Positions 33,108-41,334 of a stretch of DNA of 56,642 bases are shown in pieces (position 1 is the first letter of the stretch; every line of letters starts with the position of its first letter). The translations under genes were made by a program, and so were the position numbers. The notes under the pieces are model-generated. The model was given only the letters and a program-made list of their open reading frames with translations. It was not told the origin of the DNA and ran no database searches. This DNA comes from Acidobacteriota bacterium (lineage in GTDB: Bacteria; Acidobacteriota; Thermoanaerobaculia; UBA5066): the NCBI GenBank assembly GCA_029567505.1, contig JAKPXO010000266.1:1-56642 (forward strand), written 5' to 3'.

Positions 33108-34357
33108 GACCCAGCGCTGCATTCCTCCACGCCTTCGCCGTCCTCCTCGCCGCCGCCCTTCCGGCGTCCGCGTCGGGCGCCGAGAACCTCGTCGCGAACG
33201 GCGCGTTCCGCGAGGGAGTCTCCGACTGGTCGCGAATCGACGTCGTGTCGTACAGCGCCATGGGGGCCGCGACGCCGGGCTCGGCGCGCATCACCCTTCC
33301 GAGCCGCCCCGAAGGCGGGGATGCGATGCTCCAGTGCATCGCCGTCGAGGGCTGGCGCCTCTACGACCTCGGGGCCGCCGTCCGCCTCCCCGAGTGGCCG
33401 GAGCACAGCGGGGGCGTCTCCGTCCGCCTCCGCTGGCACGCCCTCCCGAACTGCCAGGGGCCGTCGCTCCGCGGCGCCCCGTCGCTCGACTTCTCCTACA
33501 CCGAGCCCGCCGGCTGGCAGGTGAAGGAGAGCCGGCGCATCCCGGCGCCGCAGGAGGCCGTCAGCGCGCTCGTCGTCGTCGTCGCCCGCGCCGCGGGAGA
33601 GGAGCCCTACCCGATCTTCGTCGACGACGTCGTCCTCCGCCGCTCCGTCGAGGAGCAGGACGTGTTCCTCCCGACGGCCGCCTCCGTCCGTGGCGCGAAG
33701 GGCGAGCGCTTCGAGACCGACCTCTGGGTCTACAACCCGGCACCCGCCGAGCGGATGTTCACGCTGCGGCTCTGGCGGGACGGGCAGCCGACGACGCCCG
33801 TCGTCCTCCGCGTCGGCGCCAAGCAGACGCGGCACCTCTCCGACGTCCTCCTGAGCGACCTCGGCCAGCGCGACGTCGCGGGGGCCGTCCAGCTCTCGTT
33901 CGACCCGGGGGGCGGACCGATGCACTTCTCGGCCCGCGTCGTGACGGTGAACCCCGAGAGCCCGGGCAACGGGACGCTCCTCCCCGTCCTTCGCAGGGAC
34001 GAGGCCCGCACGGACGCCCTCTTCCCAGGCCTTTCGGGCGCTCGTGACGATCTCACGGGCGCCTTCCGGGTCAACGCCGGCGCCTTCAACCCCCATGACG
34101 CCCCCGTCGAGGCCGTCTTCTGGCTCTACGACGGCGACGGGACGGAGCTCGGCACCTTCACGCGAACGCTCGCGCCGGGCGGCTGGCTGCAGGTGAACGA
34201 CGTGTTCCGCGAGGTCGGCGCCGAGGGCGTCTCGACCGAGGGGGCGGTGCTCGCGTTCAACGCGCGCCTTCCCGTCTTCCCGTTCGTCATCGCAGTCGAC
34301 GATCGCTCGGGTGACGGCACCTCCATCAAAGCGCGCGACTACCCGGTCCTCCGCTGA
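33104..34357 (+). CDS. Secreted protein, tandem paralogue B
   Basis: These 417 residues have the same plan as the preceding gene. A signal peptide is cleaved near SGA (about residue 24). The N-terminal domain starts NLVANGAFREGVSDWS and has the same Cys pair (LQC and LPNC), ending FVDDVVLR. The second domain has FLPTAASVRGAKGERFETDLWVYNP and RVNAGAFNPHDAPVEAVFW. Conserved marks and order show an old duplication, since many other positions differ. The ATGA overlap with paralogue A suggests both are made together, perhaps as a heteromeric surface component. Confidence 0.75.
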   Translation: MRPSAAFLHAFAVLLAAALPASASGAENLVANGAFREGVSDWSRIDVVSYSAMGAATPGSARITLPSRPEGGDAMLQCIAVEGWRLYDLGAAVRLPEWPEHSGGVSVRLRWHALPNCQGPSLRGAPSLDFSYTEPAGWQVKESRRIPAPQEAVSALVVVVARAAGEEPYPIFVDDVVLRRSVEEQDVFLPTAASVRGAKGERFETDLWVYNPAPAERMFTLRLWRDGQPTTPVVLRVGAKQTRHLSDVLLSDLGQRDVAGAVQLSFDPGGGPMHFSARVVTVNPESPGNGTLLPVLRRDEARTDALFPGLSGARDDLTGAFRVNAGAFNPHDAPVEAVFWLYDGDGTELGTFTRTLAPGGWLQVNDVFREVGAEGVSTEGAVLAFNARLPVFPFVIAVDDRSGDGTSIKARDYPVLR

Positions 34358-34463
34358 TCCACGACGACGGCCGCCGGGAGTCCGATCCTCCCGGCGACCC
34401 GTCTGCGGGCGGCCGGAGCGGACCCCCGTGAACCTGTCGGGGGGCTTCTCCGTTTCTCCCACC

Positions 34464-35387
34464 ATGCCGCTCCCCCGCTCGCGTTGGCTGCGCATCCTCG
34501 GCGTCTTCCTCGTCCTCGCCGTCGGCGCGGCCGGGCTTCGGACCGCCCTCGAGCCTGAGGAGACCCCGGCACCCGGACTGACGCTCCCGGAGGCGGAGCG
34601 TGACCGAATCGGGGCGCTCGCGCGCGCCTCAGCCGCGGACGCCGGTCGACGCCTCGAGGACCTCTCCGGCGTGGACGTCCTCCTGGTCGGCGAGGAGCAC
34701 TTCTACGTGGAGACCCAGGCCTGGCTCGCGCGGCTCCTCGACGGCGTGACGAACCGCAGGATCGCTCTCCTCCTCGAGCTCCCGCGCGGCTTCCAGCCCG
34801 AGGTGGACCGGTGGGTCGCGACGGGCCGCTCCGAGCGCCTCGAAGAGGCGATCCGCTCGCGGGACGCCCTCCCCTTCGGCGACCTCCTCGCCTGGGCGCA
34901 CCGAAACCGCTCGCGCCTCTCCGGAGTCGTGGCGATGGACGAGGACGGGAGCCGAGTCTTCTGGAACCGAGTCTTCCTGCGCGACACGCGGAACCGGACG
35001 ATGGCCGACGCGGTCCTCTCGGCGCGCCGCGCGGGGCCGGGAGACCTCGTCGTCGCCTACGGCGGGCAGATGCACATGCTGCTCGCCGGCCGCTACCGCT
35101 ACGACCGGAAGGACCGCGTCCCGGCGGGAGCGCGGCTGCTGCGCGAGGGCGTCCCGCGGGAGAGGATGCGGAGCGTCCTCCTCTCGGGCGAGAGGAAGGC
35201 GCCCGTGTGCGATGCCTGGGCTGGGCCCGGCGCGCTCGACATGGCCGACGCCATCGGCGCCGAGCCCTGGGCTCTCTTCGTCGACTATCCGCTGTTCCGC
35301 GTCGGCACGAGCCGGGACCTCTTCGACTTCTTCGTCCACCTCGGGCCCCTCACGCGCGTCTCCCGGCCCGAGGCCGGCTCCCGCTGA
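34464..35387 (+). CDS. Membrane-anchored ChaN/TraB-like (Tiki superfamily) protein
   Basis: The 307 residues have an N-terminal membrane helix (about 7-24), then an exported domain with VDVLLVGEEHFYVETQ (about 70-85), a Glu-His pair, and GDLVVAYGGQMHMLLAGRYR near residue 200. This GxEH...GGxHM pattern is that of ChaN/EreA/TraB-related proteins, which include haem-binding lipoproteins and putative metalloproteases. The precise activity cannot be told. ATG 34464 is chosen as the start of the membrane anchor; GTG 34428 would add 12 residues. Its stop lies in a hairpin shared with the convergent gene. Confidence 0.68.
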   Translation: MPLPRSRWLRILGVFLVLAVGAAGLRTALEPEETPAPGLTLPEAERDRIGALARASAADAGRRLEDLSGVDVLLVGEEHFYVETQAWLARLLDGVTNRRIALLLELPRGFQPEVDRWVATGRSERLEEAIRSRDALPFGDLLAWAHRNRSRLSGVVAMDEDGSRVFWNRVFLRDTRNRTMADAVLSARRAGPGDLVVAYGGQMHMLLAGRYRYDRKDRVPAGARLLREGVPRERMRSVLLSGERKAPVCDAWAGPGALDMADAIGAEPWALFVDYPLFRVGTSRDLFDFFVHLGPLTRVSRPEAGSR

Positions 35388-35408
35388 GGGCCGCGACCCC
35401 TCAGCGGG
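35380..35408. terminator. Bidirectional hairpin containing both convergent stop codons
   Basis: A perfect 11-bp stem (35380-35390 with 35398-35408) has a 7-nt loop. The plus-strand stop (35385-35387) is in the left arm and the minus-strand stop (35401-35403) in the right arm, so a single element of 29 bp ends both genes. Confidence 0.75.
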
Positions 35409-35733
35409 GCGCGCGGTCCGCGACGACGGCCGCGACGAGGAGGCCAAGGGCGGCGGCGTCGAGCGCCGAGAACGCGAAGCCCGAGACCGCGTAGAGGGCT
35501 CCGAGCGCGCCCGGGTTCGAGGCGAGGGTCGGCGCGGCCGCGTAGAACGCCGCGCCGCCGAGGCTCGTCGCGAGCGCCACGGCGAGCCCCGCGGCCGCGA
35601 GGCTCGAGGCCTTCGGGTGCGCCGGCTTCCGCCCCAGGACGACGACGAAGCCGACGACGGTCACGGCGAGCTCGGGCAGCTGCCGCGCGACCGACGAGAG
35701 GAACGCCAGGAGGGGCGACCCGCTTCCGTACAT
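35401..35733 (-). CDS. Small integral membrane protein of unknown function
   Basis: A 110-residue protein with three or four hydrophobic segments (about 18-34, 42-63, 70-92, 93-106), rich in Ala/Val/Leu/Gly. I do not recognise the family. ATG 35733 is the first in-frame start after the neighbouring gene's region; longer readings overlap the opposite-strand gene at 35815. It converges with the ChaN-like gene. Confidence 0.6.
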   Translation of the reverse strand: MYGSGSPLLAFLSSVARQLPELAVTVVGFVVVLGRKPAHPKASSLAAAGLAVALATSLGGAAFYAAAPTLASNPGALGALYAVSGFAFSALDAAALGLLVAAVVADRAPR

Positions 35734-35814
35734 GCCGCGGACGGTAGCAGAGCCGCTGGGTGGCCTGCGACCGCGACGTTGACAGATTCGGGGGACGCAC
35801 CCGATCGTCGGGCC

Positions 35815-36060
35815 ATGGCCGCCCCGTCTCCCTCGGACCGCCTCCTCGCGATCCTCGCCGCGAAGATCGCCGAGGAGGCGGGGATCGACCCGGCCCTCGC
35901 GCGCGAGGTCGCGCCGGCGGCCCTCGCCTCGGACTCCGTCGACGAAGGCGAGCCGATCGCGCTCCGCGACGCGCGCGGCCACGTCGTCGCGCGCATCCCC
36001 TTCTCGCTCGTCGAGGAAGCCTTCGACGACCTCGACGACGAGGAGGACGGCGAGCGCTGA
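35815..36060 (+). CDS. Small acidic protein of unknown function
   Basis: An 81-residue soluble protein with a helical N-terminal half and a very acidic C terminus (EEAFDDLDDEEDGE). The middle (GEPIALRDARGHVVARIPFSLVEEA) could form a small beta unit. I do not recognise a family. It starts at ATG 35815, divergent from the small membrane protein, and is followed by the 78-bp hairpin repeats. Confidence 0.5.
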   Translation: MAAPSPSDRLLAILAAKIAEEAGIDPALAREVAPAALASDSVDEGEPIALRDARGHVVARIPFSLVEEAFDDLDDEEDGER

Positions 36061-36100
36061 ACGGGCGCCCGCGGTTCTCCTCACCGCGGGCGGGGCGCAC

Positions 36101-36281
36101 GGGAAACCCGGCGGCCCGGGTTTCCCTTCGTCCCGCGCTCGCGCGGCGAGCAGCCGCACCGCGCGGAAGGAGACCCGGGGGAAACCCGGCGGCCCGGGTT
36201 CCCCTTCGCCTCGTGCTCGCGAAGCGAGCAGCCGCACCGCGCGGAAGGGGGCCCGGGGGAAACCCGGCGGCCCGGGTTCCC
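36101..36281. repeat. 78-bp tandem repeat of hairpins (2.3 copies) beside glnA
   Basis: Copies begin at 36101, 36179 and 36257, the third being only the first 25 bp. Each starts with an 11-bp hairpin (GGGAAACCCGG paired across a 4-nt loop; the last two copies lose one base pair step). Each full copy also has a second 6-bp hairpin, GCTCGC...GCGAGC (36137-36142 with 36146-36151 in copy 1), whose loop differs between copies while the stem is kept. It lies between convergent ends of the small acidic gene and glnA, so it can act as a terminator array. Confidence 0.8.
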
Positions 36282-36291
36282 CCCGATCACG

Positions 36292-37632
36292 TCAGTACGC
36301 CTGCAGGTACTCCTCCACCTCCCAGGGGTGGACGCGGGAGATGTAGGTCGCCCACTCGGCCCGCTTGGCCTCGACGAAGTGCTGGTGGATGTGCTCGCCG
36401 AGGGCGTTCTTGACGACGTCGTCCTTCTCGAGGCAGTCGAGGGCGTCGGAAAGGTTCGCCGGGAGCTGCTCGATCTTCCGACGCCGCTTCTCCCTCTCGG
36501 ACATTTCGAAGATGTTCTCGTTCACCGGCTCGCCCGCGTCGATCCGGTTCTTGATCCCGTCGAGGCCGGCCGCGAGCATCACCGCGAACGCGAGGTAGGG
36601 GTTGCACGCGGGATCCGGCATCCGGACCTCGCAGCGCGTCCCCATCCCGCGCCGCGCGGGGATGCGGACCATCGGCGAGCGGTTCTTCTCCGACCAGGCG
36701 ACGTTCACGGGCGCCTCGTAGCCGGGCACGAGCCTCTTGTAGGAGTTCACGAGCGGGTTCGTCACGGCCGCGATCGCCTTCGCGTGCTTCAGGACGCCGC
36801 CGATGTAGTACATGGCGGTCTTCGAGAGCTGGTACGGCGCTTTCGCGTCGAAGAAGGCGTTCTTCATTCCGGCGCCCGTGCCCGTCATCAGCGACTGGTG
36901 GACGTGCATTCCCGAGCCGTTGACCCCGAAGATCGGCTTCGGCATGAACGTCGCGTGGAGGCCGTGGTCCATCGCGACTTTCTTGACGACGAGCTTGAAG
37001 GTCGTCACCTTGTCCGCCGTCACCACGGCGTCGCCGTACTTGAAGTCGATCTCGTGCTGCCCGGGGGCCACCTCGTGGTGGGCCGCCTCCACCTCGAAGC
37101 CCATCGCCTCGAGCGCGACGACGATGTCCCGCCGCGCGTCCTCGCCGCGGTCGACGGGGGTGAGGTCGAAGTAGCCGCCCGAGTCGTGCGTGTCGACGAC
37201 CGGGTCTCCCGAGGCGTCCCGCCGGAAGAGGAAGAACTCGGCCTCGGGCCCCGTCATGAGGGAGAAGCCGAGCTCCTTCGCCTTCTCCCGCTGCCGCTTG
37301 AGCGTCTGACGGGGGCAGCCGGCGAACGGCTTGCCGTCCGCGGTGATGACGTCGCAGACGAGCCGGGCGACCTTCCCGTTCGTGTGCGACCAGGGGAAGA
37401 TCCGAAACGTCTCGAGGTCGGGGACGAGCCCCATGTCCGACTCCTCGATCCGGGTGAAGCCCTCGATCGAGGAGCCGTCGAACTGGATCTCCCCGTCGAG
37501 CGCCTTCTCGAACTGGGACCTCGGCACCTCCACGTTCTTGATGATCCCGAGGATGTCGGTGAACTGGAGGCGCAGGAACCGCACCCCCTCCTTGTCGCAC
37601 GTCTTCAGGATCTCGACCGCCTTCGTCGCCAT
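36292..37632 (-). CDS. glnA: Glutamine synthetase, type I
   Basis: GlnA makes glutamine from glutamate, ammonia and ATP. The 446-residue length fits the shorter GSI-alpha type. Visible marks are [14 protein letters not shown] (24-37), FDGSSIEGF, the ATP/metal segments [18 protein letters not shown] and [10 protein letters not shown], and the glutamate-site RSPMVRIP. The usual adenylylation Tyr segment NLYDLP of GSI-beta is replaced by [11 protein letters not shown], so adenylylation control is not expected. ATG 37632 follows an AGGGAAGGGGAAG site. It stands alone, divergent from an HD-domain gene. Confidence 0.96.
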   Translation of the reverse strand: MATKAVEILKTCDKEGVRFLRLQFTDILGIIKNVEVPRSQFEKALDGEIQFDGSSIEGFTRIEESDMGLVPDLETFRIFPWSHTNGKVARLVCDVITADGKPFAGCPRQTLKRQREKAKELGFSLMTGPEAEFFLFRRDASGDPVVDTHDSGGYFDLTPVDRGEDARRDIVVALEAMGFEVEAAHHEVAPGQHEIDFKYGDAVVTADKVTTFKLVVKKVAMDHGLHATFMPKPIFGVNGSGMHVHQSLMTGTGAGMKNAFFDAKAPYQLSKTAMYYIGGVLKHAKAIAAVTNPLVNSYKRLVPGYEAPVNVAWSEKNRSPMVRIPARRGMGTRCEVRMPDPACNPYLAFAVMLAAGLDGIKNRIDAGEPVNENIFEMSEREKRRRKIEQLPANLSDALDCLEKDDVVKNALGEHIHQHFVEAKRAEWATYISRVHPWEVEEYLQAY

Positions 37633-37674
37633 CGCGCTTCCCCTTCCCTTCGAGCCCGGTTCCAGGATGGCGCG

Positions 37675-37704
37675 GAATTTCGGTCCGCCGGCTCGATTCG
37701 TCAA
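37675..37704 (-). promoter_or_regulatory. Possible promoter of glnA
   Basis: On the minus strand TTGACG (37699-37704) is followed after 18 bp by AAATTC (37675-37680), 42 bp before the ATG. The -35 is good and the -10 is weak. The 170-bp divergent region is the most A+T-rich nearby, which supports promoters here; no clear sigma-54 site was seen. Confidence 0.35.
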
Positions 37705-37805
37705 GAGAAATCTCCGCGAAACCCACACTCACGAGCAGAATCGATCGAAAAGGAGAAGGCACTCCGTTTTTACGGGGCCTCCCCGGACGCGGGATACTCC
37801 GCGCC

Positions 37806-38438
37806 ATGACCGCACCGACCCGCGAGAACGCCTGGGCCCTCCTGACCGAGTTCACCGCCTCTCAGGCGCTCCGCCGCCATGCCCTCGCCGTCGAGGCCGC
37901 GATGCGCGCTCTCGCCCGCTCCGCCGGCGTGACGGACGAAGCCGAGATCGAGCGCTGGGGGCTCGTCGGCCTCCTGCACGACTTCGACTACGAGAAGTAC
38001 CCGACCGAGGCGGACCACGTCTTCCGCGGGATGGAGATCCTCCGTCAGCGAGGGTGGCCCGAGGACCTGATCCGGGCGGTCGGCGGCCACGCCTTCTACA
38101 CGGGGATCCCGCGCGAGACGCCGATGGAGAAGGCGATCCTCGCCGCCGACGAGCTGACCGGCTTCGTCGGCGCCTGCGCGCTCGTCCGTCCCTCGAAGCG
38201 GATCGCCGACGTCCCCGTCGAGTCGGTGATGAAGCGCCTCAAGGAGAAGGCGTTCGCGGCGAAGGTCGACCGCGAGTACGTGAGGCGGGGCGCCGAGGAG
38301 TGGGGACTGCCGCTGCCCGAGCTCGTCGCGATCGTCCTCGCCTCCCAGGTGCCCCTCGCCGACGCGCTCGGCCTCGGCGGCGCGCCCGCGCCCGACCTCC
38401 CCGACGCCCCCTGCCCCCCTCCGCCGCCGGCGCCCTGA
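37806..38438 (+). CDS. HD-domain hydrolase
   Basis: This 210-residue metal-dependent phosphohydrolase-like protein has an H...HD...D layout: RRHALAVEAAMRAL, GLLHDFDYEKYP (about 55-66) and GGHAFYTG, and AADELTGFVG as the distal Asp. Members close to this are annotated as HDIG-type proteins that may act on nucleotides; the substrate is unknown. The C terminus is Pro-rich (PCPPPPPAP). ATG 37806 lies within the divergent region with glnA. Confidence 0.8.
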   Translation: MTAPTRENAWALLTEFTASQALRRHALAVEAAMRALARSAGVTDEAEIERWGLVGLLHDFDYEKYPTEADHVFRGMEILRQRGWPEDLIRAVGGHAFYTGIPRETPMEKAILAADELTGFVGACALVRPSKRIADVPVESVMKRLKEKAFAAKVDREYVRRGAEEWGLPLPELVAIVLASQVPLADALGLGGAPAPDLPDAPCPPPPPAP

Positions 38439-38502
38439 GGAGAGCCGGACCGGTCCGCCCCTCCGCTCGACGCGAGCCGCGCGCGGGCCGATACTCCGCC
38501 GG

Positions 38503-39891
38503 ATGCGCGCTCTTCTGATCGAGAACGCCCTCGTCGCCGGGATGCGCTCGGCCGACGACCTCCACCCGCGCGGCGCGGTGTGGGCGGAGGACGGCGTCAT
38601 CCGCGCCCTCGGCTCCGAGGCCCGGGCCGCTGCCGCGGCCGCCGCCGCCCGCGGCGAGGCCGTCGAGAGGGTCGACGCCGAGGGGCTCTGGCTCTTCCCC
38701 GGCTTCGTCCAGACCCACGTCCACCTCTGCCAGACGCTCCTCCGGAACGGCCCCGACGACCTCCCCCTCCTCCCCTGGCTGAAGACCCACGTCTGGCCCG
38801 GCGAGGCGGCTCACGACGAGGAGACCCTCTTCCTCTCCGCGCGCCTCGGCCTCGCCGAGCTCGCCGCCGGGGGAACGACGGCGATCCTCGACATGGGGAC
38901 CGTCCGCCATACCGACGCCGTCTTCCGCGCCGCGCAGGCCTCGGGCCTCCGCGTGACGAGCGGAAACGCCCTGATGGACGACGCGGCGATGAACCCGCCG
39001 GAGCTCTTCGCCGAGACGTCCGAGGCGCTCGAGGAGGGAGAACGTCTCCTCGCCCGCTGGCACGGCGCGGCGAACGGCCGCCTCCGCTTCGCCTGGTGCC
39101 CGCGTTTCGCGGTCTCGTGCACGGACCGGATCCTCGAGGAGGCGGCCACGCGCGCGAAGGCGCAGGGGGTCCTCGTCCACACGCACGCCTCCGAGAACGT
39201 CGACGAGGTCGCGCTCGTGAGGGAACGGAGCGGCCGCGCGAACATCGAGCACCTCCGCGAGGTCGGGATCGGAGGGCGCGGGACCGTCCTCGCCCACGTC
39301 ATCCACACGAGCGAGGAGGAGCGCCGGCTCCTCGCCGCCGACGGCACGGGCGTCGCGCACTGCCCCTCCTCGAACCTGAAGCTCGCTTCCGGGATCTGCC
39401 CGGTTCCCGACTACCTCGGCCGCGGCATCCGCGTGACGATCGGCGCCGACGGCGCACCCTGTAACGACCGCCTCGACGTCTTCTCCGAGATGCGCCACGC
39501 GGCGCTCCTGCAGAAGATCGCGGCGGGGCCGGGCGCGTTGACCGCCTGGCAGGTCGTCCGGATGGCGACGGCCGAGGGGGCCGGGGCGCTCGGGCTCGGC
39601 GACGTCTGCGGGACGATCGAGGTCGGTAAGCGGGCCGACCTCGTCCTCCTCGACCCTTCGGCCGGCTTCGCCCTCCCGACCTCCTGGCGCGACGACCCGT
39701 ACGGACCCGTCGTCTTCTCCTTCGACCGGAGCAACGTCGTCGAGACGCGCGTCGACGGCGAGGTCGTCTTCCACCGCGAGCGGCGCGGAGCCCGGGTGCT
39801 CGCGCCGACGGCCGCCGAGATCGAATCCGCAGTCGCGCGACTTCGCGAGTCCCGCGTCCGGAACGGGCGCCGCGGGGCCGGAGCCTCTTGA
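38503..39891 (+). CDS. Amidohydrolase: S-adenosylhomocysteine/5'-methylthioadenosine deaminase type
   Basis: The 462-residue TRZ/ATZ family enzyme has metal sites TGFVQTHVHLCQTLLR-type (FVQTHVHLCQTLLR, about 69-82), VHTHASE, HVIHTSEEE, HCPSSNLKLASG and GADGAPCNDRLD. The CNDRLD-type ending points to adenosine, SAH or MTA deamination, or to related guanine or cytosine-type deaminases. It would act in nucleoside salvage or SAM recycling. ATG 38503 begins the beta-sandwich start RALLIENALV. It is co-directional with the HD gene upstream and a universal stress gene downstream. Confidence 0.85.
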   Translation: MRALLIENALVAGMRSADDLHPRGAVWAEDGVIRALGSEARAAAAAAAARGEAVERVDAEGLWLFPGFVQTHVHLCQTLLRNGPDDLPLLPWLKTHVWPGEAAHDEETLFLSARLGLAELAAGGTTAILDMGTVRHTDAVFRAAQASGLRVTSGNALMDDAAMNPPELFAETSEALEEGERLLARWHGAANGRLRFAWCPRFAVSCTDRILEEAATRAKAQGVLVHTHASENVDEVALVRERSGRANIEHLREVGIGGRGTVLAHVIHTSEEERRLLAADGTGVAHCPSSNLKLASGICPVPDYLGRGIRVTIGADGAPCNDRLDVFSEMRHAALLQKIAAGPGALTAWQVVRMATAEGAGALGLGDVCGTIEVGKRADLVLLDPSAGFALPTSWRDDPYGPVVFSFDRSNVVETRVDGEVVFHRERRGARVLAPTAAEIESAVARLRESRVRNGRRGAGAS

Positions 39892-39944
39892 TGAGAGCGC
39901 CGCTCCGGCCCAGACTCGGGCCGGGAGATCGCTGGAGGTGAACG

Positions 39945-40412
39945 ATGGCCGCACGTGAGAACGCCGCTCGACTGAAGAGCATCGTCGTCGGCACCGATTT
40001 CTCGATCTGCGCCGCCCGCGCCCTCGCTCACGCCGTTTCGCTCGCGCAGCTCTCGGGCGCGAAGCTGCACCTCGTCCACGTCCTGCTCGAGCCGGTCCAG
40101 GCGCTCGACGTCGCCGCCGCGCTCCCCTACCCCGACGTCGAGGTCCGGAGGGAGTGGGAGGAGGCCGCGCGCGTCAAGCTCGACCGCGAGGTGAAGGCGG
40201 CCGAGAAGCGCGGGGTCCCGACGACGGCGGAGATCCGCTGGGGCCGCCCGTCCGACACGATCGTCGACACCGCCGCGCGCCAGAAGGCGTCGATGATCGT
40301 CCTCGGGACCCACGGCCGGTCGGCCCTCGAGAAGCTCCTCCTCGGCTCGACCGCCGAGAGGGTCCTCCGGCTTTCGCCCGTCCCGGTCCTGACCGTCCGA
40401 GAGAAGCGGTGA
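39945..40412 (+). CDS. Universal stress protein (UspA family)
   Basis: A single Usp domain of 155 residues. It starts KSIVVGTDFSICAARAL and ends with the nucleotide-binding signature GTHGRSALEKLLLGSTAERVLR-like (GxxG then GS, about 122-143), so it should bind ATP. ATG 39945 follows CTGGAGGTG. Role: general stress survival; the trigger is unknown. A strong hairpin follows the stop. Confidence 0.93.
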   Translation: MAARENAARLKSIVVGTDFSICAARALAHAVSLAQLSGAKLHLVHVLLEPVQALDVAAALPYPDVEVRREWEEAARVKLDREVKAAEKRGVPTTAEIRWGRPSDTIVDTAARQKASMIVLGTHGRSALEKLLLGSTAERVLRLSPVPVLTVREKR

Positions 40413-40414
40413 CC

Positions 40415-40441
40415 GCGCGCCGGGGCCCCGCCCCGGCGCGC
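40415..40441. terminator. Bidirectional hairpin after the universal stress gene
   Basis: A perfect 11-bp G+C stem (40415-40425 with 40431-40441) with a CCCCG loop begins 3 bp after the stop at 40412 and faces the convergent stop at 40464. Confidence 0.75.
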
Positions 40442-40463
40442 CCGTCCCGGTGGCCCGGCCGGC

Positions 40464-41291
40464 CTAGTCGGCCTTCTCCCAGGCGTGGGGGATCTCGACG
40501 GGAAACGGCGTCCTCGTGAGCCGGGTCCGGTCCCCGAAGTAGAGCCCCCCGGCCGTCGCGTCGCCGAAGCCGACCCACTCCTCGAAGGAGACGGCGTTCA
40601 GGAGGTCCTGGACGGCCACCGTCTTCGTCTTCTTCTTCGGGTTCTCGCGGATCTCCTGGCGGGCATTGTCGTACCGGCTCGAGGCGGCCAGCTGGGGCTG
40701 GTCGGTCCGGAGCTCCGCGAAGCAGACCTGGCGGAAGACCTTGCCCGGCCGGTGCGTGGCGTACCAGGCGTACTCGACCGGCGTCAGGTTCGAGAGGACG
40801 AGGAGCTCGAGCGGCGCGAAAATGGCGTAGAGCCGCGGCTCGCGGCGGGCCGGCTCGGCTGCGCCGATCGCCTGCGCCACCTCGGCCGGAGCCATGCTGT
40901 CACGGCAGGGGGCCGGGCCGAACCGCGCGACGTCGGAGACCGGCCCCATCGAGAGCGCCTGACCGCCGGTCTTCACGAGCAGCACCCGGCGGTACGCCTC
41001 GATCGGGGTGATCGTGAAGGCGTTCGAGGAGAGCGCCGTCTTCGTCCTCTTACCCGAGCGGACCTCCTGGATCGCGCGGGCGGTGTCTCCCGCCGTGTCG
41101 CGCCAGCCCCCCTCCTCGAGGAAGGAGAACGCCGCGCCGGCTTCTCCGAGCGCCAGGTCGACGTAGATCCCCCGCCCGTGGAAGTGCCGGCCCGAACCGG
41201 GAGAGAGGTGGTGGGCGAGCCCCTCCACGCCGAGGCTCGTCGCGATGACGGAGCCGTGGGGGATCGTCAGGACGAGGTTCAACCGTTCCAT
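40464..41291 (-). CDS. Conserved-looking protein of unknown function
   Basis: A 275-residue protein without signal peptide or membrane segment. It has His-rich parts near the start (LAHHLSPGSGRHFHGRGIYVD), a basic segment ENPKKKTKTVAV and otherwise mixed alpha/beta composition. I do not recognise the family. Even codon use and a clear frame support a real gene. It lies 43 bp downstream of the RmlC-like gene on the same strand, so the two may be co-transcribed; whether it acts on a sugar nucleotide or peptide is unknown. Confidence 0.65.
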   Translation of the reverse strand: MERLNLVLTIPHGSVIATSLGVEGLAHHLSPGSGRHFHGRGIYVDLALGEAGAAFSFLEEGGWRDTAGDTARAIQEVRSGKRTKTALSSNAFTITPIEAYRRVLLVKTGGQALSMGPVSDVARFGPAPCRDSMAPAEVAQAIGAAEPARREPRLYAIFAPLELLVLSNLTPVEYAWYATHRPGKVFRQVCFAELRTDQPQLAASSRYDNARQEIRENPKKKTKTVAVQDLLNAVSFEEWVGFGDATAGGLYFGDRTRLTRTPFPVEIPHAWEKAD

Positions 41292-41334
41292 CGTGTCTCC
41301 TGCCTCCCGGACGGACCGGGGCGCGAAAGGTACA

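Noticed and set aside
36081-36290. 69-codon minus-strand frame with a 26-residue repeat
   Set aside because: It only reflects the 78-bp hairpin repeat. There is no ribosome site and the composition is Arg/Gly/Pro; structure conservation explains the repeat better.
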